DNA from: Phaeospirillum tilakii | Lineage (GTDB): Bacteria; Pseudomonadota; Alphaproteobacteria; Rhodospirillales; Magnetospirillaceae | NCBI RefSeq assembly: GCF_042683125.1 | Contig: NZ_JBHUIY010000006.1 | Location: 62,001 to 126,000, forward strand | Direction of reading: 5' to 3' | DNA length: 64,000 bases | Shown: positions 28,182-36,597 of the stretch, piece by piece | How positions within the stretch are numbered: position 1 is the first letter of the stretch | Layout of the letters: the number at the start of each line of letters is the position of its first letter | Notes under the pieces: model-generated | What the model was told of the DNA's origin: nothing | Database searches by the model: none | The model's input: only the letters and a program-made list of their open reading frames with translations | Position numbers and translations under genes: made by a program

Positions 28182-28410
28182 CCACGATCACCGCGATCGC
28201 GATCCAGGACGGCCGCGCGCCGCCGCGCAGCGGCACCCGCTCGGAATAGGACAGGCCCGAGCCGGGCAGCCCGACGGTGCCGCGCACCCCCTGCCGGCCC
28301 AGATTGACCGTCGCCCCGCGCCCGCCCAGCGACAGGCTGATCCCGCCCTTGCCGATGTTGAGCCACAGGCCGGGGGCGATCTTCAACACCTGACGGACCC
28401 GCAAACCCAT
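28087..28410 (-). CDS. DUF4236 small membrane protein
   Basis: The start at 28410 gives 107 residues: MGLRVRQVLKIAPGLWLNIG followed by KGGISLSLGGRGATVNLG and GTVGLPGSGLSYS, which is the DUF4236 domain, then one membrane helix (SWIAIAVIVVSLILAGLTLV). The function of this family is unknown. It is convergent with the VgrG-linked gene and overlaps its end by 95 bases. Confidence 0.8.
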   Translation of the reverse strand: MGLRVRQVLKIAPGLWLNIGKGGISLSLGGRGATVNLGRQGVRGTVGLPGSGLSYSERVPLRGGARPSWIAIAVIVVSLILAGLTLVNPKLFPHVPSLSHLLSQLTK

Positions 28411-28491
28411 GCCATTCCTCCGCGATCCGGTTGAAACCGGCGGCAGCATAGCCCACCACCTCCTGTCCTGAGAAGCGGGCTCTGCCCACAT

Positions 28492-30423
28492 CTACAGCCG
28501 GATCTGCGCCCCCAGTTCGACCACCCGGCCGGGAGGGATGCGGAAGAATTCGGTGGCGGAGACGGCGCTGCGGCTCATCACCACGAACAGGCGTTCGCGC
28601 CATTCCGGCATTTCGTGCCGGTCGCCCGAGACGATGGTCTCGTGGCCGAGGAAGAACGAGGTGTCCATCAGGTCGAAATCGAGCCCGAGCGCCTTGCACA
28701 GCCGCAGCGCCTTCGGCACGTCGGGTTCCTGGACGAAGCCGTAGCGCAGAATCAGGCGGTAGAAGCCCTCGGCCAGGGCCACCACCTCGATGCGGTCGCG
28801 GCCATGGACCCGGGGGATGTCCTCGACCAGCACGGTCAGGAAGATGATGCGGCGGTGCAGCGCCCGGTTGTGCTTGAGGTTGTGCAGCAAGGCGAGCGGC
28901 ACCACGCTGGAGGCGCTGGTCATGTAGACGGCGGTGCCGTCGACCCGGATCACCCCCTTCGAATCCTTCTGCTGGGCGATGAACTGGTCGAGCGTCAGCG
29001 CCCCCTCGGCGAGGCGGCGCGTCAGGATGGCGCGGCCCTTGCGCCACGTCCCCATCAGCAGCAGCATCCCGGCGCCGACCACCAGCGGGAACCAGCCGCC
29101 GCTGCCGAGCTTCAGCAGGTTGGCGCCGAAGAAGGCAAGATCAATGGCGAGGATCACCCCGCCGAGGCCCAGGCACAGCGCCAGCGGCCAGCCCCAGCTC
29201 AGCCGCGCCACCACCATCACCAGCACGGTGGTCGCCACCATCGTCCCGGTGACGGCGACGCCATAGGCCGAGGCCAGGGCGTTGGAACTGCCGAAGCCGA
29301 CCACCAGCACGATCACCCCGGTCAGCAGCCACCAATTGGCGCGCGGGACATAGACCTGCCCTTCCTCCTCGTCCGAGGTGTGGCGGATGGCAAGGCGGGG
29401 GGAATAGCCGAGCTGCATCGCCTGCCGCGACAGCGAGAACACCCCGGAGATCACCGCCTGACTGGCGATCACCGTCGCCGCCATCGCCAGCAGCACCATC
29501 GGCAGCACCGCCCAGTCCGGCACCAGCAGGAAGAACGGGTTCTCCGCCGCCCCCGGATTGTCGAGCAGCAGCGCCGCCTGACCGAGATAGTTCAGGAGCA
29601 GCGCCGGCAGCACCAGCAGGCTCCATACCAGCCGGATCGCGGTGCGGCCGAAATGGCCGATGTCGGCGTACAGCGCCTCGGCCCCGGTCACCGCCAGCAC
29701 CACCGCCCCCAGCACGGCGAAGGCGGCCCAGCCGTGATGGATCAGGAACATCACCCCCAGGCGGGGATCGAACGCGGCGACGATGGTCGGCTGCTGGACG
29801 ATCTGGACCGCCCCGAGCAGGCCGATCACCACGAACCACACCACCATCACCGGGCCGAACAGCCGGCCGACCCGCTCGCTGCCCCGGCTTTGCAGCATGA
29901 ACAGCCCGACCAGGATCACCAGGGTCAGCGGCAGCACCGCCGAGGCGAAGGCCGGGCTTTCGACTTCGAGCCCCTCGACCGCCGACAACACCGACATCGC
30001 CGGGGTGATCATCCCGTCGCCGAAGAACAGCCCGGCCCCGGTCAGCCCCAGCGCCATCAGCAGCCCGGCCGAGGCGCGCGGCCCGACCGCGCGGAGCGCC
30101 AGCGCCAGCAAAGCGAGGATGCCGCCCTCGCCCCGGTTGTCGGCCCGCAGCACCAGCCCGACATATTTGAGGCTGACCACCAGCAGCAGCGCCCAGATCA
30201 CCAGCGAGGTCACCCCCAGCACGTTGTCGGGGGTCGGCGCCACCCCCAGCGCCGGGCCGAAGCAGGCGCGCAGGGCGTAAAGCGGGCTGGTGCCGATGTC
30301 GCCATAGACCACCCCGAGCGCCGCCAGCGACAGCGCGGCAAGACGGGCCCGGCTCGGCGCGACGGCGGAGGACGCGGCGGCGGGCGGCGGAACGGCGGCG
30401 GGATCGGGCGCGGCGGGCGACAG
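28492..30423 (-). CDS. kup: Kup-type potassium transporter (copy 1)
   Basis: The protein has the Kup core GVVYGDIGTSPLYALRACFG, LRADNRGEGGILALLALAL and about twelve membrane helices, with a cytoplasmic C-terminal domain. Family members begin about 20 residues before GVVYGD, but the first ATG in frame falls inside that motif (30312). The frame is open further, and a CTG at 30423 lies just after GGGGGAAA, so I extend the gene to a non-ATG start; this start is uncertain. It follows a second kup gene after 15 bases. Confidence 0.88.
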   Translation of the reverse strand: MSPAAPDPAAVPPPAAASSAVAPSRARLAALSLAALGVVYGDIGTSPLYALRACFGPALGVAPTPDNVLGVTSLVIWALLLVVSLKYVGLVLRADNRGEGGILALLALALRAVGPRASAGLLMALGLTGAGLFFGDGMITPAMSVLSAVEGLEVESPAFASAVLPLTLVILVGLFMLQSRGSERVGRLFGPVMVVWFVVIGLLGAVQIVQQPTIVAAFDPRLGVMFLIHHGWAAFAVLGAVVLAVTGAEALYADIGHFGRTAIRLVWSLLVLPALLLNYLGQAALLLDNPGAAENPFFLLVPDWAVLPMVLLAMAATVIASQAVISGVFSLSRQAMQLGYSPRLAIRHTSDEEEGQVYVPRANWWLLTGVIVLVVGFGSSNALASAYGVAVTGTMVATTVLVMVVARLSWGWPLALCLGLGGVILAIDLAFFGANLLKLGSGGWFPLVVGAGMLLLMGTWRKGRAILTRRLAEGALTLDQFIAQQKDSKGVIRVDGTAVYMTSASSVVPLALLHNLKHNRALHRRIIFLTVLVEDIPRVHGRDRIEVVALAEGFYRLILRYGFVQEPDVPKALRLCKALGLDFDLMDTSFFLGHETIVSGDRHEMPEWRERLFVVMSRSAVSATEFFRIPPGRVVELGAQIRL

Positions 30424-30438
30424 GATCGGTTTCCCCCT

Positions 30439-32328
30439 TCAGATCTCGACCTGGCTGCCGAGTTCGACCACCCGGTCGCTCGGCAGGTGAAAGAAGTCCG
30501 AGGCGCTGGTGGCGGTGCGGGACAGGGTGGCGAACATCTGCTCGCGCCAGCCCAGCAGGCCGGGGCGCCGGCGCGGGATCACCGTCTCGCGCGACACGAA
30601 ATAGGATAGGGACATCGGCTCGTAGAAGAAACCGAGTTGCGCGGTGCTGGCCTGGGCCAGCGCCTTCGGGATGTTCGGGCTTTCCATGAAGCCGTAGCGC
30701 AGCAGCAGCCGGATCACGTTGGGGGCCAGCTCGCGCTTTTCCAGCCGCCGCTCGGCGGCGACGAACGGGGTCTCCTCGACCAGCACGGTCAGCAGCACCA
30801 CCCGCTCATGCATCACCCGGTTGTGCTTGAGATTGTGCAGCAGGGCGACCGGCACCCCCTCGCTCATCCCGGTCAGGAACACCGCCGTGCCGGGCACCCG
30901 CGGCACCCGGTCGGACAGGCTGGCGAGGAAGTCGGCCACCGGCAGGCTGTTGGCGCGCGAACGCTCGGTCAGCAGGCGGCGGCCGCGCTTCCACACCGTC
31001 AGGGTGACGAACACCGCCAGCCCGACCGCCAGCGGGAACCAGCCGCCATAGGGGATCTTGACCGCGTTGGCGAGGAAGAAGGCGAGATCGACCACCAGGA
31101 AGCCGCCGACGAAGATCGCGATCTTGCGGTGAGGCCATTTCCAGATCAGCAGCATCGCCAGCCCGACCAGCAGGGCGTCGATCACCATCGTCCCGGTCAC
31201 CGCCACCCCATAGGCGGCGGCGAGGTTGCTGGAACTGCCGAACCCGATCACCAGGGCGCAGACCGCGACCATCAGCAGCCAGTTGATGAACGGCAGGTAG
31301 ATCTGGCCGATTTCCTCCTTCGAGGTATGGATGATCTCCATCCGCGGCAGGTAACCGAGCTGGATCGCCTGCCGGGTGACCGAGAAGGCGCCGGAGATCA
31401 CCGCCTGACTGGCGATCACGGTGGCGGCGGTGGCCAGCAGCACCAGCGGCATCGTCGCCCAGGCGGGGGCGAGGCGGAAGAAGGGATGGGCCAGCGCCGA
31501 GGGGTCGTGCAGCAGCAGCGCCCCCTGGCCGAGATAATTGAGCATCAGCGCCGGCAGCACGAACACGTACCACGCCAGCCGGATCGGCAGCCGGCCGAAA
31601 TGGCCCATGTCGGTGTAGAGCGCCTCGGCCCCGGTCACCGCCAGCACCACCGAGCCGAGGGCGAGAAAGCCGTACCAGCCGTGATCGAACAGGAACGCCA
31701 GCGCGTAATGCGGGCTGAGCGCGGCCAGCACCCCGGGGGTGAGGACGATGTTGCGCAGGCCGAGGATCGCCAGCACGGTGAACCAGCCGAACATCACCGG
31801 CCCGAACAGCCGGCCGACCGTGCCGGTGCCCTGGCGCTGGATCAGGAACAGCCCGACCAGCACCACCAGGGTGATCGGCAGCACCGCATGCTCGAGCGTC
31901 GGCGCCACCACCCCCAGCCCCTCGACCGCCGACAGCACCGACACCGCCGGGGTGATCATGCTGTCGCCGTAGAACAAGGCGGCGGCGAAGATGCCGAGCG
32001 CGCCGACCAGCAGCGACAGGCCGCGCCGTCCCTCGGCGGCGTGGGCGACCAGCGCCATCAGCGCCAGCGAGCCGCCCTCGCCGCGATTGTCGGCGCGCAT
32101 GATCACCAGCACGTACTTGATCGAGACGATCACGGTGATCGCCCAGAACACCAGCGACAGCACGCCGAGCACGTTGCCGCGATCGAGCGGCAACGGATGC
32201 GGCCCGGCGAACGTCTCCTTGAGGGCATAAAGAGGACTGGTGCCGATATCGCCGAACACCACCCCGATCGCGGCCAGCATCAGCGCCGGCACGTTGCGGG
32301 ACGTCCCCTCGGCCGGTTGGGTGGTCAT
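30439..32328 (-). CDS. kup: Kup-type potassium transporter (copy 2)
   Basis: The 629-residue protein begins MTTQPAEGTSRNVPALMLAA and has GVVFGDIGTSPLYALKETFA, MRADNRGEGGSLALMALVAH, the twelve-helix membrane part and the C-terminal cytosolic domain ending FFHLPSDRVVELGSQVEI. Kup proteins import K+ with H+ and are important at low pH or low K+. It is complete. Together with the downstream copy it forms a tandem pair that has diverged considerably in sequence. Confidence 0.93.
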   Translation of the reverse strand: MTTQPAEGTSRNVPALMLAAIGVVFGDIGTSPLYALKETFAGPHPLPLDRGNVLGVLSLVFWAITVIVSIKYVLVIMRADNRGEGGSLALMALVAHAAEGRRGLSLLVGALGIFAAALFYGDSMITPAVSVLSAVEGLGVVAPTLEHAVLPITLVVLVGLFLIQRQGTGTVGRLFGPVMFGWFTVLAILGLRNIVLTPGVLAALSPHYALAFLFDHGWYGFLALGSVVLAVTGAEALYTDMGHFGRLPIRLAWYVFVLPALMLNYLGQGALLLHDPSALAHPFFRLAPAWATMPLVLLATAATVIASQAVISGAFSVTRQAIQLGYLPRMEIIHTSKEEIGQIYLPFINWLLMVAVCALVIGFGSSSNLAAAYGVAVTGTMVIDALLVGLAMLLIWKWPHRKIAIFVGGFLVVDLAFFLANAVKIPYGGWFPLAVGLAVFVTLTVWKRGRRLLTERSRANSLPVADFLASLSDRVPRVPGTAVFLTGMSEGVPVALLHNLKHNRVMHERVVLLTVLVEETPFVAAERRLEKRELAPNVIRLLLRYGFMESPNIPKALAQASTAQLGFFYEPMSLSYFVSRETVIPRRRPGLLGWREQMFATLSRTATSASDFFHLPSDRVVELGSQVEI

Positions 32329-32547
32329 GTTGGGGTTCCCCTCCGCCTTGCTCGGCTCATGCCTACCCGGTTTGCCCCAGGAGTCAAGCCCCCCGGCCCC
32401 AACCGTCAGGCGAGTGTGAGAGATTCCCTTGATTTACCAGACGTTTCCAATGCAGCCGGCGCGGCCCGTGACAGAACGGGCGAAGCCCGCTACAGTCGTC
32501 GCGACGGCGAAACCGCCGCCCCCGACCCGATCCGAACGGTATCCGCC

Positions 32548-33168
32548 ATGAGTTTTCCCGACCATCCCTACGCCGAGGCCGGAGCGTTCTGCACCGATTA
32601 TTTCGCCGAACTGGCCCGGGCCGCCGCCTCGGTCGATCCGGCTTCGGTGGCCCGCGCCGCCGCCCTGCTGACCGAGGCCTTCGCCCGCGACGCCACCCTG
32701 TTTTCCTGCGGCAATGGCGGCTCGGCGGCGATCGCCGACCATCTGGTGTGCGACTGCGCCAAGGGGGTCCAGGCCGATACCGACTGGCGCCCCCGGGTGG
32801 TCAGCCTGTCGGCCACCACCAGTCTGGTCACCGCGATCGCCAACGACATCGCCTATGCCGAAGTGTTCGCGTGGCAGGTCAATACCTTCGCCCGCCCCGG
32901 CGATGTGCTGCTGACGATTTCCTCCTCGGGCAATTCCCCCAACATCGTGCGCGCGGTCGAGGCGGCCCGGGCACGGGGGGTGGCGAGCATCGCCCTGACC
33001 GGCTTCGACGGCGGCGCCTCGGCCGGCCTCGCCGACGTCAACCTCCACGTCGCCGCGCGCAATTACGGCATCGTCGAGGACACCCATCAGAGCCTGATGC
33101 ACATCCTGGCCCAGTATCTGCGCCAGAGCCGGATGGACCCCGCCCTGGTCGCCGCCCGCACCTTCTAG
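32548..33168 (+). CDS. SIS-domain sugar-phosphate isomerase (GmhA-like)
   Basis: The 206-residue protein has the SIS pattern FSCGNGGSAAIADHLVCDCA, a central ISSSGNSPNIVRAVEAARAR and ALTGFDGGASAGLADVNLHV. This is the family of phosphoheptose isomerase GmhA, which makes D-glycero-D-manno-heptose 7-phosphate for lipopolysaccharide, and of DiaA. The GNGGSA loop and C-terminal EDTHQSLMHIL favour GmhA. It stands alone, divergent from kup, so the context does not decide. Confidence 0.82.
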   Translation: MSFPDHPYAEAGAFCTDYFAELARAAASVDPASVARAAALLTEAFARDATLFSCGNGGSAAIADHLVCDCAKGVQADTDWRPRVVSLSATTSLVTAIANDIAYAEVFAWQVNTFARPGDVLLTISSSGNSPNIVRAVEAARARGVASIALTGFDGGASAGLADVNLHVAARNYGIVEDTHQSLMHILAQYLRQSRMDPALVAARTF

Positions 33169-33171
33169 GAT

Positions 33172-33217
33172 GTGGGCTCCGCCCACACCCGCCAAGGGCC
33201 GCAGGCCCTTGGAACCC
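33172..33217. repeat. Palindromic intergenic repeat, forward copy
   Basis: It consists of GTGGGCTCCGCCCAC followed by ACCCG and a stem CCAAGGGCC/GGCCCTTGG. Copies in the same orientation occur at 45744 and 62945, and inverted copies at 33260 and 63063. It lies right after the stop of the SIS gene. Confidence 0.7.
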
Positions 33218-33259
33218 ATTGGTTTTCCGGGGGTGGGCACGAAGGATAAGGGAAGGGGA

Positions 33260-33303
33260 TCCAAGGGCCTTGCGGCCCTTGGCGGGTGCGGGCAGAGCCC
33301 GCT
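33260..33303. repeat. Palindromic intergenic repeat, inverted copy
   Basis: Mirror copy of the element at 33172: CCAAGGGCC/GGCCCTTGG stem, then CGGGTGCGGGC and GCCCGC. It is placed at the end of rpoH, so the pair sits between two convergent genes and may act as a bidirectional terminator. Confidence 0.7.
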
Positions 33304-33312
33304 CCCCGTTGT

Positions 33313-34191
33313 TCAGACCCGGGCGGCGGCGGCGGCCGACTGCACCGACTTCTGCAACTTCTCGAAGGCGCGGACCTCGATCTGGCGCACCCGTTCGCGC
33401 GAGATGCCGTAGCGGCGCGACAGGTCGTCGAGGGTGGCCGGCTCCTCGGCGAGACGGCGATGGGTCAGGATCGCCCGCTCGCGCTCGTTGAGGCTGGCCA
33501 AAGCGGCGGTGAGGAAGCCGCGCCGCTGTCCCAGTTCCTCGCGCTCGCCCAGTTCGGTTTCCTGGTCCTCGCGCTCATCGACCAGCCAATCCTGCCATTC
33601 GCCCTCGCTTTCGGCGCGCAGCGGCGCGTTGAGCGAATGGTCGGGGCTGGCGAGGCGGCGGTTCATGTTGACCACCTCCTCCTCGCTGACGTCGAGCGAT
33701 TCGGCGATGCGGCCGACCACCTCGGGGGCGAGGTCGCCTTCCTCGATCGCGTTCATCTGCCCCTTCAGCTTGCGCAGGTTGAAGAACAGCTTCTTCTGCG
33801 CGGCGGTGGTGCCCATCTTCACCAGCGACCAGGAATGCAGGATGTATTCCTGGATCGCGGCGCGGATCCACCACATCGCGTAGGTGGCAAGCCGGAAGCC
33901 ACGATCGGGATCGAAGCGGCGCACCGCCTGCATCATGCCGATGTTGCCTTCGGAGATCATTTCGCCGAGCGGCAGGCCGTAGCCGCGATAGCCCATCGCG
34001 ATCTTGGCCACCAGCCGCAGATGGCTGGTGATCAGCCGTTCCGCCGCCGACCCGTCGTCATGGTCGCGGTAGCGCTTGGCCAGGAGATATTCCTCCTCGG
34101 GCGGCAGCATCGGGAACTTGCGGATGTCCTGCAGATAGCGGGTGAGGTTGCCCTCGGGCGCGAGCGACAGGCTGGAACTGATGGCCGTCAT
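33313..34191 (-). CDS. rpoH: RNA polymerase heat-shock sigma factor sigma-32
   Basis: The start at 34191 (MTAISSSLSLAPEGNLTRYL) gives 292 residues. Region 2 has RLVAKIAMGYRGYGLPLGEM and TYAMWWIRAAIQEYILHSW; the RpoH box QKKLFFNLRKLK follows, and region 4 has LDDLSRRYGISRERVRQIEV. It directs transcription of chaperone and protease genes. It lies downstream of rluD on the same strand, an arrangement common in alphaproteobacteria. The AT-rich DNA before the start may hold its promoter. Confidence 0.95.
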   Translation of the reverse strand: MTAISSSLSLAPEGNLTRYLQDIRKFPMLPPEEEYLLAKRYRDHDDGSAAERLITSHLRLVAKIAMGYRGYGLPLGEMISEGNIGMMQAVRRFDPDRGFRLATYAMWWIRAAIQEYILHSWSLVKMGTTAAQKKLFFNLRKLKGQMNAIEEGDLAPEVVGRIAESLDVSEEEVVNMNRRLASPDHSLNAPLRAESEGEWQDWLVDEREDQETELGEREELGQRRGFLTAALASLNERERAILTHRRLAEEPATLDDLSRRYGISRERVRQIEVRAFEKLQKSVQSAAAAARV

Positions 34192-34317
34192 CGTCGTGTC
34201 TCCTCTTCCGGCGGGAGGGGGGTTCCCTCCCTGGCGGGGCGGCGGCGCTTGCCGCGCCTTGTCCGTCCCGCGAGTTGGAAAACGATGCCACAGCTGGGCG
34301 GTCAAGTATAGCTCTTT

Positions 34318-35301
34318 TTAAACCGCCTCTAAAATTTTTATCAAGCTACTGATATCCGAAGGTATAGCACTCTCAAACCTCAGCCAACCCCCTTGGGTGG
34401 GGTGGCGAAACCCGAGCAGATAGGCATGAAGGGCCTGACGGGGAAACGCCTGTAGGGCTTGACGCTGCACGTCCGGTAGCCGTGACATTCGGCTAGGACG
34501 TACCCTACCATAGGTCATATCACCAACCAAGGGATTATTCACACTGGTCATATGAACCCGGATCTGATGTGTCCGGCCGGTGGCGAGCCGGCACTCGACC
34601 AGACTGACCGCGCCGGCCAGGAAACTTTTCATCACCCGATAGCGGGTCAGCGCCGGCTTGCCGCCATGGCTGACCACCGCCATGGTCTTGCGGTCGCGCG
34701 GATTGCGGCCGATCGCGCCCTCGATGCGGCCCTCGGCCGGGTTGGGCAGGCCCCACACCAGGGCGCGGTAGGCCCGCTCCAGGCTGTGGTCGGCGAATTG
34801 CTCGGCGAGGCCGCGATGGGCGGCATCGGTCTTGGCCACCACCAGCAGGCCGGAGGTGTCCTTGTCGATGCGATGGACGATGCCGGGGCGGCGCACCCCG
34901 CCGATCCCGGCCAGCGACTCGCCGCAATGGGCCAGCAGGGCGTTGACCAGGGTCGAATCCGGGCTGCCGGGGGCGGGATGGACCACCATGCCGGCCGGCT
35001 TGTCGATCACGATCAGGTCGGCGTCCTCGTAGACCACCACCAGGGCGATGTCCTGGGGCTCGGGCGTGGCGGGAGCGTCGGGCGGAACCTCGACCCGGGC
35101 GGTCTGGCCGGGTTTGACCCGGTACGAGGGGTCGGCTATCGTCGCGCCGTCGAGGCCGACCTGGCCGGCCTCGATCAGAGCCTTGATCCGGCTGCGCGAC
35201 AGCTCGGGCAACCGGGCGGCCAGCCATTTGTCGAGACGGTCGCCGGCCTCGTCGGGCGTGGCCGGGACGGGGATGAGAACACGGGAAGCGATGTCGGTCA
35301 T
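34318..35301 (-). CDS. rluD: 23S rRNA pseudouridine synthase RluD
   Basis: The start at 35301 gives 327 residues: an N-terminal S4 domain (DRLDKWLAARLPELSRSRIK), then the catalytic HRIDKDTSGLLVVAKT with the active-site Asp, and RLATGRTHQIRVHM near the end. RluD modifies helix 69 of 23S rRNA. The last 20 residues are coded by AT-rich sequence. It is followed by rpoH in the same direction. Confidence 0.92.
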   Translation of the reverse strand: MTDIASRVLIPVPATPDEAGDRLDKWLAARLPELSRSRIKALIEAGQVGLDGATIADPSYRVKPGQTARVEVPPDAPATPEPQDIALVVVYEDADLIVIDKPAGMVVHPAPGSPDSTLVNALLAHCGESLAGIGGVRRPGIVHRIDKDTSGLLVVAKTDAAHRGLAEQFADHSLERAYRALVWGLPNPAEGRIEGAIGRNPRDRKTMAVVSHGGKPALTRYRVMKSFLAGAVSLVECRLATGRTHQIRVHMTSVNNPLVGDMTYGRVRPSRMSRLPDVQRQALQAFPRQALHAYLLGFRHPTQGGWLRFESAIPSDISSLIKILEAV

Positions 35302-35351
35302 CGCCGCATCATCGCCGATCCGGCCGCCGGCGGCGACAGGGGAAATCACAG

Positions 35352-35681
35352 ATGAAAGCACTGAAAGCCTTGGTGATCGTGCTCGGCCTGCTGATCGTGG
35401 CCGGCGTGGTGCTGCTGATCTACGGCGTGTCGTCGAAGCTGGGGCCGCGCCCGGCCCCGAGCGCGGCGGCGGGAACGGCCGGCGGCGCCACGGCTTCGTT
35501 CGGCACGGTGGCGGTGCCGCTGCCGGGCGGAGCCCAGGTGGTGCAGGTGCTGAGCGCGGGCGAGCGGCTGGTGGTGCGGATCGCCACCCCGGACTCGACC
35601 GAGCTGGTGGTGCTCGACCCGGCACGCGGCGAAATCGCCGGCCGCTTCAGCCTCGCCGCGCCGACGCTGGCGGCGCGATGA
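35352..35681 (+). CDS. DUF6476 small membrane protein
   Basis: This 109-residue protein has one N-terminal membrane helix (LVIVLGLLIVAGVVLLIYGV), a Pro/Ala linker and a small beta domain (VAVPLPGGAQVVQVLSAGER, VVRIATPDSTELVVLDPARG). The layout fits DUF6476, a family found in alphaproteobacteria next to rluD. The function is unknown. Its stop codon overlaps the start of the JAMM gene. Confidence 0.75.
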   Translation: MKALKALVIVLGLLIVAGVVLLIYGVSSKLGPRPAPSAAAGTAGGATASFGTVAVPLPGGAQVVQVLSAGERLVVRIATPDSTELVVLDPARGEIAGRFSLAAPTLAAR

Positions 35682-36112
35682 TCCTGCTGGCGGCGGCGGA
35701 GGCGGCGGCGATCGCCGCCCACGCCGAGGCCGCCTTTCCCGGCGAGGGCTGCGGCCTGCTCGCCGGCACCGGCACCGCGCCCTTGCGGGTGACCCGGATG
35801 GTGCCGGCCGCCAATTTGTGCGCCGGCCAGCGCGACGACCGCTTCGAGCTCGACCCCGCCGCCCGCTTCGCCCTGACGCGCGCCCTGCGCGGCACGCCGG
35901 AGCGGCTGATCGGCCACTGGCACTCCCACCCCAACGGCCGCGCCGAACCCTCCCCCACCGACCTCGCCCGCGCCTGGGAGCCGGACCTGGTGTGGCTGAT
36001 CGTCCCGGTGAGGACCGACGCCGGGGGGCGGCCCCGGGCCGGAGCGCCGCGCGCCTTTCGGCTTGATGGCGAACGGGGGGTGATCACGCCGGTAATGTTG
36101 CGGCTGACGTAG
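35678..36112 (+). CDS. Mov34/MPN/PAD-1 (JAMM) family metallopeptidase
   Basis: The 144-residue protein has the zinc motif of JAMM proteases: EGCG early, then HWHSHPNGRAEPSPTDL (HxHPx7SxxD). Bacterial members cleave small modifier-like proteins, for example in sulfur-carrier or molybdopterin maturation. The start overlaps the DUF6476 stop. A terminator follows within 30 bases. Confidence 0.88.
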   Translation: MILLAAAEAAAIAAHAEAAFPGEGCGLLAGTGTAPLRVTRMVPAANLCAGQRDDRFELDPAARFALTRALRGTPERLIGHWHSHPNGRAEPSPTDLARAWEPDLVWLIVPVRTDAGGRPRAGAPRAFRLDGERGVITPVMLRLT

Positions 36113-36140
36113 GATCGCGCGGGCGCCGCCCGCGAGCCCG

Positions 36141-36172
36141 CCGGGGCGATGCCCCGGACCCCCTTTGTTTTT
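36141..36172 (+). terminator. Terminator after the JAMM gene
   Basis: The same stem CCGGGGC/GCCCCGG with GAT loop, ACCCCC and TTTGTTTTT as at 6618-6648. It ends the rluD-side plus-strand pair just before the tRNA gene. Confidence 0.7.
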
Positions 36173-36255
36173 ATGGGAAAATGGGAAGACCCAAAAAAAG
36201 CGCTTGCCAAGGGATCCGCTATCCGGCATAAACCGCGCCGCACCGAGCCTCCAGC

Positions 36256-36331
36256 GTCCCCATCGTCTAGAGGCCTAGGACATCGCCCTCTCACGGCGGT
36301 AACCGGGGTTCGAATCCCCGTGGGGACGCCA
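36256..36331 (+). tRNA. tRNA-Glu (CTC anticodon)
   Basis: A full cloverleaf is present. The acceptor GTCCCCA pairs with TGGGGAC, the D-arm region is TCTAGAGGCCTAGGAC, the anticodon arm TCGCC-CTCTCAC-GGCGG carries CTC, and the T-arm is CCGGGGTTCGAATCCCCG. GCCA follows at the 3' end. Its 3' half is the integration site of the island that follows; the gene remains intact at the left end. Confidence 0.95.
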
Positions 36332-36334
36332 ATG
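36285..36334 (+). other. attL: integration target within tRNA-Glu
   Basis: Fifty bases covering the anticodon arm, T-arm, acceptor and first downstream bases recur at 58420-58469 with one mismatch (G36305 against T58440, in the T-stem). Looser similarity extends a further 15 bases. This is the left junction of the integrated element. Confidence 0.88.
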
Positions 36335-36368
36335 GTTTCAATGGCTTAGGTAGCGCCCTCCCCCTTCA

Positions 36369-36397
36369 GTGTCCTGTCCGTATCCAGTCCGAGTCGG
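36369..36397 (+). other. Possible integrase arm-type site, left end
   Basis: The 29 bases beginning GTGTCCTGTCCGTATCCAG match 58293-58321 at 24 of 29 positions in the same orientation. Each site lies inside the element, 35 bases from attL and about 100 bases from attR. Each holds repeated TCC motifs. The rest of 36335-36597 shows a short CCGGTT/AACCGG stem and nothing else I can name. Confidence 0.5.
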
Positions 36398-36597
36398 TGG
36401 ATGGAGAGGGATCTTCGTGGACAAGGGTGGCGTGTTCGTTCCAGGAACCCCCATCCCGACCTGAAAAGCCGGGTCTGCATCCCAGCGCCGCCCTTACCTC
36501 TTTCGGGCGGCGCGACCTCGGGATATTTTCTCCCCTCACCTGTGCTTCGGCCCCAGCCGGTTCCGTAAACCGGGGCCCCTCCCGCCTTGGACGGACC

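Noticed and set aside
32329..32547. A possible small gene between kup and the SIS gene
   Set aside because: Open frames there continue from the strand opposite kup and have no start with a ribosome binding site; the region fits a divergent promoter area with a short inverted repeat.
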